NCBI RefSeq assembly: GCF_051020975.1
Contig: NW_027478166.1
Location: 13,207,501-13,271,500 of the forward strand
Length of the DNA: 64,000 bases
Direction: 5' to 3'
Origin: Osmia lignaria lignaria
Lineage: Eukaryota; Arthropoda; Insecta; Hymenoptera; Megachilidae
Shown: one piece after another, positions 21,569-34,125 of the stretch
Layout: each line of letters opens with the position of its first letter
How positions within the stretch are numbered: position 1 is the first letter of the stretch
Translations under genes and position numbers: made by a program
The notes under the pieces: generated by a model
What the model was told of the DNA's origin: nothing
What the model saw: only the letters and a program-made list of their open reading frames with translations
Database searches by the model: none

Positions 21569-22534
21569 GCGAGCTATGGCAAAATGCTAAGAGACGTTTT
21601 TTGTAGAGAATTATGTTTCCTACAATTTATGTTCTATGACATTTTTTGATCAGAAGCGTAGTTTTCGAGATATATCGAGATATTTAAAAGTTCCGAAGCC
21701 GCACCAACATAATAGAGATACAGAAACACCGTGGCCCCTTTCTTTGAGATAACTGGGTACTAATGCGAGCCGCAAATGCCACTTCCAGCTTAGCTGTGCA
21801 GAAGAAGAACAACAAGAAGAAGAAATATCTCGAAATATGTCCGTCAGGCCCCTTCCCTTGAGATAAATCTGCAAATATCTCGGAAACGAAGCGAGCTATG
21901 GCAAAATGTTAAGAGACCTTTTTTGTAGAGAATTAAGTTTCCTACTTTTTATGTTCTATGATATTTTTTGATCAGATGCGTAGTTCTCGAGATATATCAA
22001 GATATTTAAAAGTTCCGAAGCCGCACCAACATAATAGAGATACAGAAACACCGTGGCCCATTTCTTTGAGATAACTGTGTACTAGTGCGAGCCGCAAATG
22101 CCACTTCCAGCTTAGCTGTGCAGAAGAAGAACAACAAGAAGAAGAAATATCTCGAAATATGTCCGTCAGGCCCCTTCCCTTGAGATAAATCTGCAAATAT
22201 CTCGGAAACGAAGCGAGCTATGGCAAAATGTTAAGAGACCTTTTTTGTAGAGAATTAAGTTTCCTACTTTTTATGTAGTATGACATTTTTTGATCAGATG
22301 CGTAGTTCTCGAGATATATCAAGATATTTAAAAGTTCCGAAGCCGCACCAACATAACAGAGATACAGAAACACCGTGGCCCCTTTCTTTGAGATAACTCT
22401 GCACTATTGCGCGCTGCAAATGCCACTTCCAGCTTAGCTGTGCAGAAGAAGAACAACATGAAGAAGAAATATCTCGAAATATGTCCTTCAGGCCCCTTCC
22501 CTTGAGATAAATCTGCAAATATCTCGGAAACGAA
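21569..22534 (+). repeat. Three-monomer higher-order repeat, copy 2 (966 bp)
   Basis: This repeats 20603-21568. Copy-specific changes are atgctaagagacg near 21588, gacattttttg near 21638 and 22283, and tccttcaggcc near 22485. The last unit is followed by the 1-bp-deleted unit at 22535. Confidence 0.9.
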
Positions 22535-22855
22535 GCGAGCTATGGCAAAATGTTAAGAGACTTTTTTGTAGAGAATAATGTTTCCTACAATTTACGTTCT
22601 ATGATATTTTTTGATCAGAAGCGTAGTTTTCGAGATATATCGAGATATTTAAAAGTTCCGAAGGCGCACCAACATAATAGAGATACAGAAACACCGTGGC
22701 CCCTTTCTTTGAGATAACTCTGCACTATTGCGACCTACAAATGCCACTTCCAGCTTAGCTGTGCAGAAGAAGAACAACAAGAAGAAGAAATATCTCGAAA
22801 TATGTCCGTCAGGCCCCTTCCCTTGGGATATATCTGCAAATATCTCGGAAACGAA
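22535..22855 (+). repeat. 321-bp monomer, T-tract flank deletion
   Basis: One c is missing before the first T-tract (agagactttttt instead of agagacctttttt) at about 22561. It is unique in the window. The unit otherwise belongs to the gcgacctacaaatg subfamily. Confidence 0.88.
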
Positions 22856-25109
22856 GCGAGCTATGGCAAAATGTTAAGAGACCTTTTTTGTAGAGAATTA
22901 AGTTTCCTACTATTTATGTTCTATGATATTTTTTGATCAGATGCGTAGTTCTCGAGATATATCAAGATATTTAAAAGTTCCGAAGCCGCACCAACATAAT
23001 AGAGATACAGAAACACCGTGGCCCCTTTCTTTGAGATAACTCTGCACTAGTGCGAGCCGCAAATGCCACTTCCAGCTTAGCTGTGCAGAAGAAGAACAAC
23101 AAGAAGAAGAAATATCTCGAAATATGTCCGTCAGGCCCCTTCCCTTGAGATAAATCTGCAAATATCTCGGAAACGAAGCGAGCTATGGCAAAATGTTAAG
23201 AGACCGTTTTTGTAGAGAATTAAGTTTCCTACTTTTTATGTTCTATGATATTTTTTGATCAGATGCGTAGTTCTCGAGATATATCAAGATATTTAAAAGT
23301 TCCGAAGCCGCAGCGACATAATACAGATACAGAAACACCGTGGCCCCTTTCTTTGAGATAATTCTGCACTATTGCGAGCTGCAAATGCCACTTCCAGCTT
23401 AGCTGTGCAGAAGAAGAACAACAAGAATAAGAAATATCTCGAAATATGTCCGTCAGGCCCCTTCCCTTGAGATAAATCTGCAAATATCTCGGAAACGAAG
23501 AGAGCTATGGCAAAATGTTGAGACACCTTTTTTGTAGAGAATTAAGTTTCCTACTATTTATGTTCTATGATATTTTTTGAGCAGATGCGTAGTTCTCGAG
23601 ATATATCAAGATATTTAAAAGTTCCGAAGCCGCACCAATATAATAGAGATACAGAAACACCGTGGCCCCTTTCTTTGAGATAACTCTGCACTAGTGCGAG
23701 CCGCAAATGCCACTTCCAGCTTAGCTGTGCAGAAGAAGAACAACAAGAAGAAGAAATATCTCGAAATATGTCCGTCAGGCCCCTTCCCTTGAGATAAATC
23801 TGCAAATATCTCGGAAACGAAGCGAGCTATGGCAAAATGTTAAGAGACCGTTTTTGTAGAGAATTAAGTTTCCTACTTTTTATGTTCTATGATATTTTTT
23901 GATCAGATGCGTAGTTCTCGAGATATATCAAGATAGTTAAAAGTTCCGAAGCCGCACCAACATAATAGAGATACAGAAACACCGTGGCCCCTTTCTTTGA
24001 GATAACTCTGCACTATTGCGACCTGCAAATGCCACTTCCAGCTTATCTGTGCAGAAGAAGAACAACAAGAATAAGAAATATCTCGAAATATGTCCGTCAG
24101 GCCCCTTCCCTTGAGATAAATCTGCAAATATCTCGGAAACGAAGAGAGCTATGGCAAAATGTTGAGAGACCTTTTTTGTAGAGAATTAAGTTTCCTACTA
24201 TTTATGCTCTATGATATTTTTTGATCAGATGCGTAGTTCTCGAGATATATCAAGATATTTAAAAGTTCCGAAGCCGCACCAACATAATAGAGATACAGAA
24301 ACACCGTGGCCCCTTTCTTCGAGATAACTCTGCACTAGTGCGAGCCGCAAATGCCACTTCCAGCTTAGCTGTGCAGAAGAAGAACAACAAGAAGAAGAAA
24401 TATCTCGAAATATGTCCGTCAGGCCCCTTCCCTTGAGATATATCTGCAAATATCTCGGAAACGAAGTGACCTATGGCAAAATGTTAAGAGACCTTTTTTG
24501 TAGAGAATTATGTTTCCTACAATTTATGTTCTATGATATTTTTTGATCAGAAGCGTAGTTTTCGAGATATATCGAGATATTTAAAAGTTCCGAAGCCGCA
24601 CCAACATAATAGAGATACAGAAACACCGTGGCCCCTTTCTTTGAGATAACTCTGCACTATTGCGCGCTGCAAATGCTACTTCCAGCTTAGCTGTGCAGAA
24701 GAAGAACAACAAGAAGAAGAAATATCTCGAAATATGTCCGTCAGGCCCCTTCCCTTGAGATAAATCTGCAAATATCTCGGAAACGAAGCGAGCTATGGCA
24801 AAATGTTAAGAGACCTTTTTTGTAGAGAATTAAGTTTCCTACTTTTTATGTTCTATGATATTTTTCGATCAGAGGCGTAGTTCTCGAGATATATCAAGAT
24901 ATTTAAAAGTTCCGAAGCCGCACCAACATAATAGAGATACAGAAACACCGTGGCCCCTTTCTTTGAGATAACTCTGCACTAGTGCGAGCCGCAAATGCCA
25001 CTTCCAGCTTAGCTGTGCAGAAGAAGAACAACAAGAAGAAGAAATATCTCGAAATATGTCCGTCAGGCCCCTTCCCTTGAGATAAATCTGCAAATATCTC
25101 GGAAACGAA
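22535..25109 (+). repeat. Mosaic of later-amplified monomers
   Basis: Eight single units whose relatives are arranged in higher-order repeats further right: gcgacctac (22535), plain B (22856), cagcgacataatac with caagaataag (23178), caatataatag (23500, with a unique gagcag change at 23581), gatagttaaaag with cttatctgtg (23822), ctttcttcgagat with gaagtgacctatgg (24144), gctgcaaatgctac on an A-type left half (24466) and a C-type unit (24788). No gene or unique sequence is seen. Confidence 0.85.
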
Positions 25110-27363
25110 GCGAGCTATGGCAAAATGATTAGAGACCTCTCTTGTAGTGAATTAAGTTTCCTACTTTTTATGTAGTATGATATTTTTTGATCAGATGCGT
25201 AGTTCTCGAGATATATCAAGATATTTAAAAGTTCCGAAGCCGCACCAACATAATAGAGATACAGAAACACCGTGGCCCCTCTCTTTGAGATAACTCTGCA
25301 CTATTGCGAGCTGCAAATGCCACTTCCAGCTTAGCTGTGCAGAAGAAGAACAACAAGAAGAAGAAATATCTCGAAATATGTCCGTCAGGCCCCTTCCCTT
25401 GAAATAAATCTGCAAATATCTCGGAAACGAAGCGAGCTATGGCAAAATGTTTAGAGACCTTTCTTGTAGAGAATTAAGTTTCCTACTTTTTATGTAGTAT
25501 GATATTTTTTGATCAGATGCGTAGTTCTCGAGATATATCAAGATATTTAAAAGTTCCGAAGCCGCACCAACATAACAGAGATACAGAAACACCGTGGCCC
25601 CTTTCTTTGAGATAACTCTGCACGATTGCGAGCTGGAAATGCCACTTCCAGTTTAGCTGTGCGGAAGAAGAACAACAAGAAGAAGAAATATCTCGAAATA
25701 TGTCCATCAGGACCCTTCCCTTGAGATAAATCTGCAAATATCTCGGAAACGAAGCGAGCTATGGCAAAATGTTAAGAGACCTTTTTTGTAGAGAATGATG
25801 TTTCCTACAATTTACGTTCTATGATATTTTTTGATCAGAAGCGTAGTTTTCGAGATATATCGAGATATTTAAAAGTTCCGAAGGCGCACCAACATAATAG
25901 AGAGACAGAAACACCGTGGCCCCTTTCTTTGAGATAACTCTGCACTATTGCGACCCACAAATGCCACTTCCAGCTTAGCTGTGCAGAAGAAGAACAACAA
26001 GAAGAAGAAATATCTCGAAATATGTCCGTCAGGCCCCTTCCCTTGGGATATATCTGCAAATATCTCGGAAACGAAGCGAGCTATGGCAAAATGTTAAGAG
26101 ACGTTTTTTGTAGAGAATTATGTTTCCTACAATTTATGTTCTATGATATTTTTTGATCAGAAGGGTAGTTTTCGAGATATATCGAGATATTTAAAAGTTC
26201 CGAAGCCGCACCAACATAATAGAGATACAGAAACACCGTGTCCCCTTTCTTTGAGATAACTGTGTACTAGTGCGAGCCGCAAATGCCACTTCCAGCTTAG
26301 CCGTGCAGAAGAAGAACAACAAGAAGAAGAAATATCTCGAAATATGTCCGTCAGGCCCCTTCCCTTGAGATAAATCTGCAAATATCTCGGAAACTAAGCG
26401 AGCTATGGCAAAATGTTAAGAGACCGTTTTTGTAGAGAATTAAGTTTCCTACTTTTTATGTTCTATGATATTTTTTGATCAGATGCGTAGTTCTCGAGAT
26501 ATATCAAGATATGTAAAAGTTCCGAAGCCGCACCAACATAATAGAGATACAGAAACACCGTGGCCCCTTTCTTTGAGATAATTCTGCACTATTGCGAGCT
26601 GCAAATGCCACTTCCAGCTTAGCTGTGCAGAAGAAGAACAACAAGAATAAGAAATATCTCGATATATGTCCGTCAGGCCCCTTCCCTTGGGATATATCTG
26701 CAAATATCTCGGAAACGAAGCGAGCTATGGCAAAATGTTAAGAGACGTTTTTTGTAGAGAATTATGTTTCCTACAATTTATGTTCTATGATATTTTTTGA
26801 TCAGAAGCGTAGTTTTCGAGATATATCGAGATATTTAAAAGTTCCGAAGCCGCACCAACATAATAGAGATACAGAAACACCGTGGCCCCTTTCTTTGAGA
26901 TAACTGGGTACTAATGCGAGCCGCAAATGCCACTTCCAGCTTAGCTGTGCAGAAGAAGAACAACAAGAAGAAGAAATATCTCGAAATATGTCCGTCAGGC
27001 CCCTTCCCTTGAGATAAATCTGCAAATATCTCGGAAACGAAGCGAGCTATGGCAAAATGTTAAGAGACCTTTTTTGTAGAGAATTAAGTTTCCTACTTTT
27101 TATGTTCTATGATATTTTTTGATCAGATGCGTAGTTCTCGAGATATATCAAGATATTTAAAAGTTCCGAAGCCGCACCAACATAATAGAGATACAGAAAC
27201 ACCGTGGCCCATTTCTTTGAGATAACTGTGTACTAGTGCGAGCCGCAAATGCCACTTCCAGCTTAGCTGTGCAGAAGAAGAACAACAAGAAGAAGAAATA
27301 TCTCGAAATATGTCCGTCAGGCCCCTTCCCTTGAGATAAATCTGCAAATATCTCGGAAACGAA
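25110..27363 (+). repeat. Distant copy of the 17.4-19.3 kb segment
   Basis: Six units (25110 to 27041) follow the order at 17383-19314 at an offset of 7727 bp, i.e. 24 periods less the 1-bp deletion at 22535. A seventh unit (27042) matches the one at 20925. Copy-specific changes are gcgacccacaaatg at 25956, gagagacagaaac near 25901, gtgtcccctttc near 26240, cttagccgtgc near 26299 and ctcgatatatgtc near 26660. Confidence 0.9.
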
Positions 27364-28973
27364 GCGAGCTATGGCAAAATGTTAAGAGACCTTTTTTGTA
27401 GAGAATTAAGTTTCCTACTTTTTATGTAGTATGATATTTTCTGATCAGATGCGTAGTTCTCGAGATATATCAAGATATTTAAAAGTTCCGAAGCCGCACC
27501 AACATAATAGAGATACAGAAACACCGTGGCCCCTTTCTTCGAGATAACTCTGCACTAGTGCGAGCCGCAAATGCCACTTCCAGCTTAGCTGTGCAGAAGA
27601 AGAACAACAAGAAGAAGAAATATCTCGAAATATGTCCGTCAGGCCCCTTCCCTTGAGATATATCTGCAAATATCTCGGAAACGAAGTGACCTATGGCAAA
27701 ATGTTAAGAGACCTTTTTTGTAGAGAATTATGTTTCCTACAATTTATGTTCTATGATATTTTTTGATCAGAAGCGTAGTTTTCGAGATATATCGAGATAT
27801 TTAAAAGTTCCGAAGCCGCACCAACATAATAGAGATACAGAAACACCGTGGCCCCTTTCTTTGAGATAACTCTGCACTAGTGCGAGCCGCAAATGCCACT
27901 TCCAGCTTAGCTGTGCAGAAGAAGAACAACAAGAAGAAGAAATATCTCGAAATATGTCCGTCAGGCCACTTCCCTTGAGATAAATCTGCAAATATCTCGG
28001 AAACGAAGCGAGCTATGGCAAAATGTTAAGAGACCTTTTTTGTAGAGAATTAAGTTTCCTACTTTTTATCTTCTATGATATTTTTTGATCAGATGCGTAG
28101 TTCTCGAGATATATCAAGATATTTAAAAGTTCCGAAGCCGCACCAACATAATAGAGATACAGAAACACCGTGGCCCCTTTCTTTGAGATAACTCTGCACT
28201 AGTGCGAGCCGCAAATGCCACTTCCAGCTTAGCTGTGCAGAAGAAGAACAACAAGAAGAAGAAATATCTCGAAATATGTCCGTCAGGCCCCTTCCCTTGA
28301 GATAAATCTGCAAATATCTCGGAAACGAAGCGAGCTATGGCAAAATGTTGAGAGACCTTTTTTGTAGAGAATTATGTTTCCTACAATTTAGGTTCTATGA
28401 TATTTTTTGATCAGAAGCGTAGTTTTCGAGATATATCGAGATATTTAAAAGTTCCGAAGCCGCACCAACATAATAGGGATACAGAAACACCGTGGCCCCT
28501 CTCTTTGAGATAACTCTGCACTATTGCGAGCTGGAAATGCCACTTCCAGTTTAGCTGTGCAGAAGAAGAACAACAAGAAGAAGAAATATCTCGAAATATG
28601 TCCGTTAGGCCCCTTCCCTTGAGATAAATCTGCAAATATCTCGGAAACGAAGCGAGCTATGGCAAAATGTTAAGAGACCTTTTTTGTAGAGAATTAAGTT
28701 TCCCACTTTTTATGTTCTATGATATTTTTTGATCAGATGCGTAGTTCTCGAGATATATCAAGATATTTAAAAGTTCCGAAGCCGCACCAACATAATATAG
28801 ATACAGAAACACCGTGGCCCCTTTCTTTGAGATAACTCTGCACTATTGCGAGCTGTAAATGCCACTTCCAGTTTAGCTGTGCAGAAGAAGAACAACAAGA
28901 AGAAGAAATATCTCGAAATATGTCCGTCAGGCCCCTTCCCTTGAGATAAATCTGCAAATATCTCGGAAACGAA

Positions 28974-30261
28974 GCGAGCTATGGCAAAATGTTAAGAGAC
29001 CTTTTTTGTAGAGAATTAAGTTTCCTACTTTTTATGTTCTATGATATTTTTCGATCAGAGGCGTAGTTCTCGAGATATATCAAGATATTTAAAAGTTCCG
29101 AAGCCGCACCAACATAATAGAGATACAGAAACACCGTGGCCCCTTTCTTTGAGATGACTCTGCACTATTGCGAGCTGTAAATGCCACTTCCAGTTTAGCT
29201 GTGCAGAAGAAGAACAACAAGAAGAAGAAATATCTCGAAATATGTCCGTCAGGCCCCTTCCCTTGAGATGTATCTGCAAATATCTCGGAAATGAAGCGAG
29301 CTATGGCAAAATGTTAAGAGACCTTTTTTGTAGAGAATTATGTTTCCTACAATTTATGTTCTATGATATTTTTTGATCAGAAGCGTAGTTTTCGAGATAT
29401 ATCGAGATATTTAAAAGTTCCGAAGCCGCACCAACATAATAGAGATACAGAAACACCGTGGCCCCTTTCTTTGAGATAACTCTGCACTAGTGCGAGCCGC
29501 AAATGCCACTTCCAGCTTAGCTGTGCAGAAGAAGAACAACAAGAAGAAGAAATATCTCGAAATATGTCCGACAGGCCCCTTCCCTTGAGATAAATCTGCA
29601 AATATCTCGGAAACGAAGCGAGCTATGGCGAAATGTTAAGAGACCTTTTTTGTAGAGAATTAAGTTTCCTACTTTTTATCTTCTATGATATTTTTTGATC
29701 AGATGCGTAGTTCTCGAGATATATCAAGATATCTAAAAGTTCCGAAGCCTCACCAACATAATAGAGATACAGAAACACCGTGGCCCCTCTCTTTGAGATA
29801 ACTGTGCACTATTGCGAGCTGCAAATGCCACTTCCAGCTTAGCTGTGCAGAAGAAGAACAACAAGAAGAAGAAATATCTAGAAATATGTCCGTCAGGCCC
29901 CTTCCCTTGAGATAAATCTGCAAATATCTCGGAAACGAAGCGTGCTATGGCAAAATGTTTAGAGACCTCTCTTGTAGAGAATTAAGTTTCCTACTTTTTA
30001 TGTAGTATGATATTTTTTGATCAGATGCGTAGTTCTCGAGATATATCAAGATATTTAAAAGTTCCGAAGCCGCACCAACATAACAGAGATACAGAAACAC
30101 CGTGGCCCCTTTCTTTGAGATAACTCTGCACTATTGCGCGCTGCAAATGCTACTTCCAGCTTAGCTGTGCAGAAGAAGAACAACAAGAAGAAGAAATATC
30201 TCGAAATATGTCCGTCAGGCCCCTTCCCTTGAGGTAAATCTGCAAATATCTCGGAAACGAA
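28974..30261 (+). repeat. Four-monomer higher-order unit (1288 bp)
   Basis: Unit markers in order: gagatgactctgc with gagatgtatctgc and ggaaatgaagcg; tccgacaggcc with gctatggcgaaatg; gcctcaccaac with atatctagaaat; tttatgtagtatg with gctgcaaatgctac and cttgaggtaaatc. It is followed immediately by another copy at 30262. Confidence 0.9.
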
Positions 30262-32193
30262 GCGAGCTATGGCAAAATGTTAAGAGACCTTTTTTGTAGA
30301 GAATTAAGTTTCCTACTTTTTATGTTCTATGATATTTTTCGATCAGAGGCGTAGTTCTCGAGATATATCAAGATATTTAAAAGTTCCGAAGCCGCACCAA
30401 CATAATAGAGATACAGAAACACCGTGGCCCCTTTCTTTGAGATGACTCTGCACTATTGCGAGCTGTAAATGCCACTTCCAGTTTAGCTGTGCAGAAGAAG
30501 AACAACAAGAAGAAGAAATATCTCGAAATATGTCCGTCAGGCCCCTTCCCTTGAGATGTATCTGCAAATATCTCGGAAATGAAGCGAGCTATGGCAAAAT
30601 GTTAAGAGACCTTTTTTGTAGAGAATTATGTTTCCTACAATTTATGTTCTATGATATTTTTTGATCAGAAGCGTAGTTTTCGAGATATATCGAGATATTT
30701 AAAAGTTCCGAAGCCGCACCAACATAATAGAGATACAGAAACACCGTGGCCCCTTTCTTTGAGATAACTCTGCACTAGTGCGAGCCGCAAATGCCACTTC
30801 CAGCTTAGCTGTGCAGAAGAAGAACAACAAGAAGAAGAAATATCTCGAAATATGTCCGACAGGCCCCTTCCCTTGAGATAAATCTGCAAATATCTCGGAA
30901 ACGAAGCGAGCTATGGCGAAATGTTAAGAGACCTTTTTTGTAGAGAATTAAGTTTCCTACTTTTTATCTTCTATGATATTTTTTGATCAGATGCGTAGTT
31001 CTCGAGATATATCAAGATATCTAAAAGTTCCGAAGCCTCACCAACATAATAGAGATACAGAAACACCGTGGCCCCTCTCTTTGAGATAACTGTGCACTAT
31101 TGCGAGCTGCAAATGCCACTTCCAGCTTAGCTGTGCAGAAGAAGAACAACAAGAAGAAGAAATATCTAGAAATATGTCCGTCAGGCCCCTTCCCTTGAGA
31201 TAAATCTGCAAATATCTCGGAAACGAAGCGTGCTATGGCAAAATGTTTAGAGACCTCTCTTGTAGAGAATTAAGTTTCCTACTTTTTATGTAGTATGATA
31301 TTTTTTGATCAGATGCGTAGTTCTCGAGATATATCAAGATATTTAAAAGTTCCGAAGCCGCACCAACATAACAGAGATACAGAAACACCGTGGCCCCTTT
31401 CTTTGAGATAACTCTGCACTATTGCGCGCTGCAAATGCTACTTCCAGCTTAGCTGTGCAGAAGAAGAACAACAAGAAGAAGAAATATCTCGAAATATGTC
31501 CGTCAGGCCCCTTCCCTTGAGGTAAATCTGCAAATATCTCGGAAACGAAGCGAGCTATGGCAAAATGTTAAGAGACCTTTTTTGTAGAGAATTAAGTTTC
31601 CTACTTTTTATGTTCTATGATATTTTTCGATCAGAGGCGTAGTTCTCGAGATATATCAAGATATCTAAAAGTTCCGAAGCCGCACCAACATAATAGAGAT
31701 ACAGAAACACCGTGGCCCCTCTCTTTGAGATAACTCTGCACTATTGCGAGCTGCAAATGCCACTTCCAGCTTAGCTGTGCAGAAGAAGAACAACAAGAAG
31801 AAGAAATATCTCGAAATATGTCCGTTAGGCCCCTTCCCTTGAGATAAATCTGCAAATATCTCGGAAACGAAGCGAGCTATGGCAAAATGTTAAGAGACCT
31901 TTTTTGTAGAGAATTAAGTTTCCTACTTTTTATGTTCTATGATATTTTTCGATCAGAGGCGTAGTTCTCGAGATATATCAAGATATTTAAAAGTTCCGAA
32001 GCCGCACCAACATAACAGAGATACAGAAACACCGTGGCCCCTTTCTTTGAGATAACTCTGCACTATTGCGCGCTGCAAATGCTACTTCCAGCTTAGCTGT
32101 GCAGAAGAAGAACAACAAGAAGAAGAAATATCTCGAAATATGTCCGTCAGGCCCCTTCCCTTGAGGTAAATCTGCAAATATCTCGGAAACGAA
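30262..32193 (+). repeat. Six-monomer higher-order unit, copy 1 (1932 bp)
   Basis: The first four units repeat 28974-30261. The last two are C-type (gatatctaaaag with tccgttaggcc, then gctgcaaatgctac with cttgaggtaaatc). The six-unit order is repeated at 32194. Confidence 0.9.
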
Positions 32194-34125
32194 GCGAGCT
32201 ATGGCAAAATGTTAAGAGACCTTTTTTGTAGAGAATTAAGTTTCCTACTTTTTATGTTCTATGATATTTTTCGATCAGAGGCGTAGTTCTCGAGATATAT
32301 CAAGATATTTAAAAGTTCCGAAGCCGCACCAACATAATAGAGATACAGAAACACCGTGGCCCCTTTCTTTGAGATGACTCTGCACTATTGCGAGCTGTAA
32401 ATGCCACTTCCAGTTTAGCTGTGCAGAAGAAGAACAACAAGAAGAAGAAATATCTCGAAATATGTCCGTCAGGCCCCTTCCCTTGAGATGTATCTGCAAA
32501 TATCTCGGAAATGAAGCGAGCTATGGCAAAATGTTAAGAGACCTTTTTTGTAGAGAATTATGTTTCCTACAATTTATGTTCTATGATATTTTTTGATCAG
32601 AAGCGTAGTTTTCGAGATATATCGAGATATTTAAAAGTTCCGAAGCCGCACCAACATAATAGAGATACAGAAACACCGTGGCCCCTTTCTTTGAGATAAC
32701 TCTGCACTAGTGCGAGCCGCAAATGCCACTTCCAGCTTAGCTGTGCAGAAGAAGAACAACAAGAAGAAGAAATATCTCGAAATATGTCCGACAGGCCCCT
32801 TCCCTTGAGATAAATCTGCAAATATCTCGGAAACGAAGCGAGCTATGGCGAAATGTTAAGAGACCTTTTTTGTAGAGAATTAAGTTTCCTACTTTTTATC
32901 TTCTATGATATTTTTTGATCAGATGCGTAGTTCTCGAGATATATCAAGATATCTAAAAGTTCCGAAGCCTCACCAACATAATAGAGATACAGAAACACCG
33001 TGGCCCCTCTCTTTGAGATAACTGTGCACTATTGCGAGCTGCAAATGCCACTTCCAGCTTAGCTGTGCAGAAGAAGAACAACAAGAAGAAGAAATATCTA
33101 GAAATATGTCCGTCAGGCCCCTTCCCTTGAGATAAATCTGCAAATATCTCGGAAACGAAGCGTGCTATGGCAAAATGTTTAGAGACCTCTCTTGTAGAGA
33201 ATTAAGTTTCCTACTTTTTATGTAGTATGATATTTTTTGATCAGATGCGTAGTTCTCGAGATATATCAAGATATTTAAAAGTTCCGAAGCCGCACCAACA
33301 TAACAGAGATACAGAAACACCGTGGCCCCTTTCTTTGAGATAACTCTGCACTATTGCGCGCTGCAAATGCTACTTCCAGCTTAGCTGTGCAGAAGAAGAA
33401 CAACAAGAAGAAGAAATATCTCGAAATATGTCCGTCAGGCCCCTTCCCTTGAGGTAAATCTGCAAATATCTCGGAAACGAAGCGAGCTATGGCAAAATGT
33501 TAAGAGACCTTTTTTGTAGAGAATTAAGTTTCCTACTTTTTATGTTCTATGATATTTTTCGATCAGAGGCGTAGTTCTCGAGATATATCAAGATATCTAA
33601 AAGTTCCGAAGCCGCACCAACATAATAGAGATACAGAAACACCGTGGCCCCTCTCTTTGAGATAACTCTGCACTATTGCGAGCTGCAAATGCCACTTCCA
33701 GCTTAGCTGTGCAGAAGAAGAACAACAAGAAGAAGAAATATCTCGAAATATGTCCGTTAGGCCCCTTCCCTTGAGATAAATCTGCAAATATCTCGGAAAC
33801 GAAGCGAGCTATGGCAAAATGTTAAGAGACCTTTTTTGTAGAGAATTAAGTTTCCTACTTTTTATGTTCTATGATATTTTTCGATCAGAGGCGTAGTTCT
33901 CGAGATATATCAAGATATTTAAAAGTTCCGAAGCCGCACCAACATAATAGAGATACAGAAACACGGTGGCCCCTTTCTTTGAGATAACTCTGCACTATTG
34001 CGCGCTGCAAATGCTACTTCCAGCTTAGCTGTGCAGAAGAAGAACAACAAGAAGAAGAAATATCTCGAAATATGTCCGTCAGGCCCCTTCCCTTGAGATA
34101 AATCTGCAAATATCTCGGAAACGAA
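32194..34125 (+). repeat. Six-monomer higher-order unit, copy 2 (1932 bp)
   Basis: This repeats 30262-32193. The last unit differs slightly: cacggtggcccc near 33963, cataatagag instead of cataacagag, and cttgagataaatc instead of cttgaggtaaatc. A single six-unit version sits at 42176-44107 in the second large block. Confidence 0.9.
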
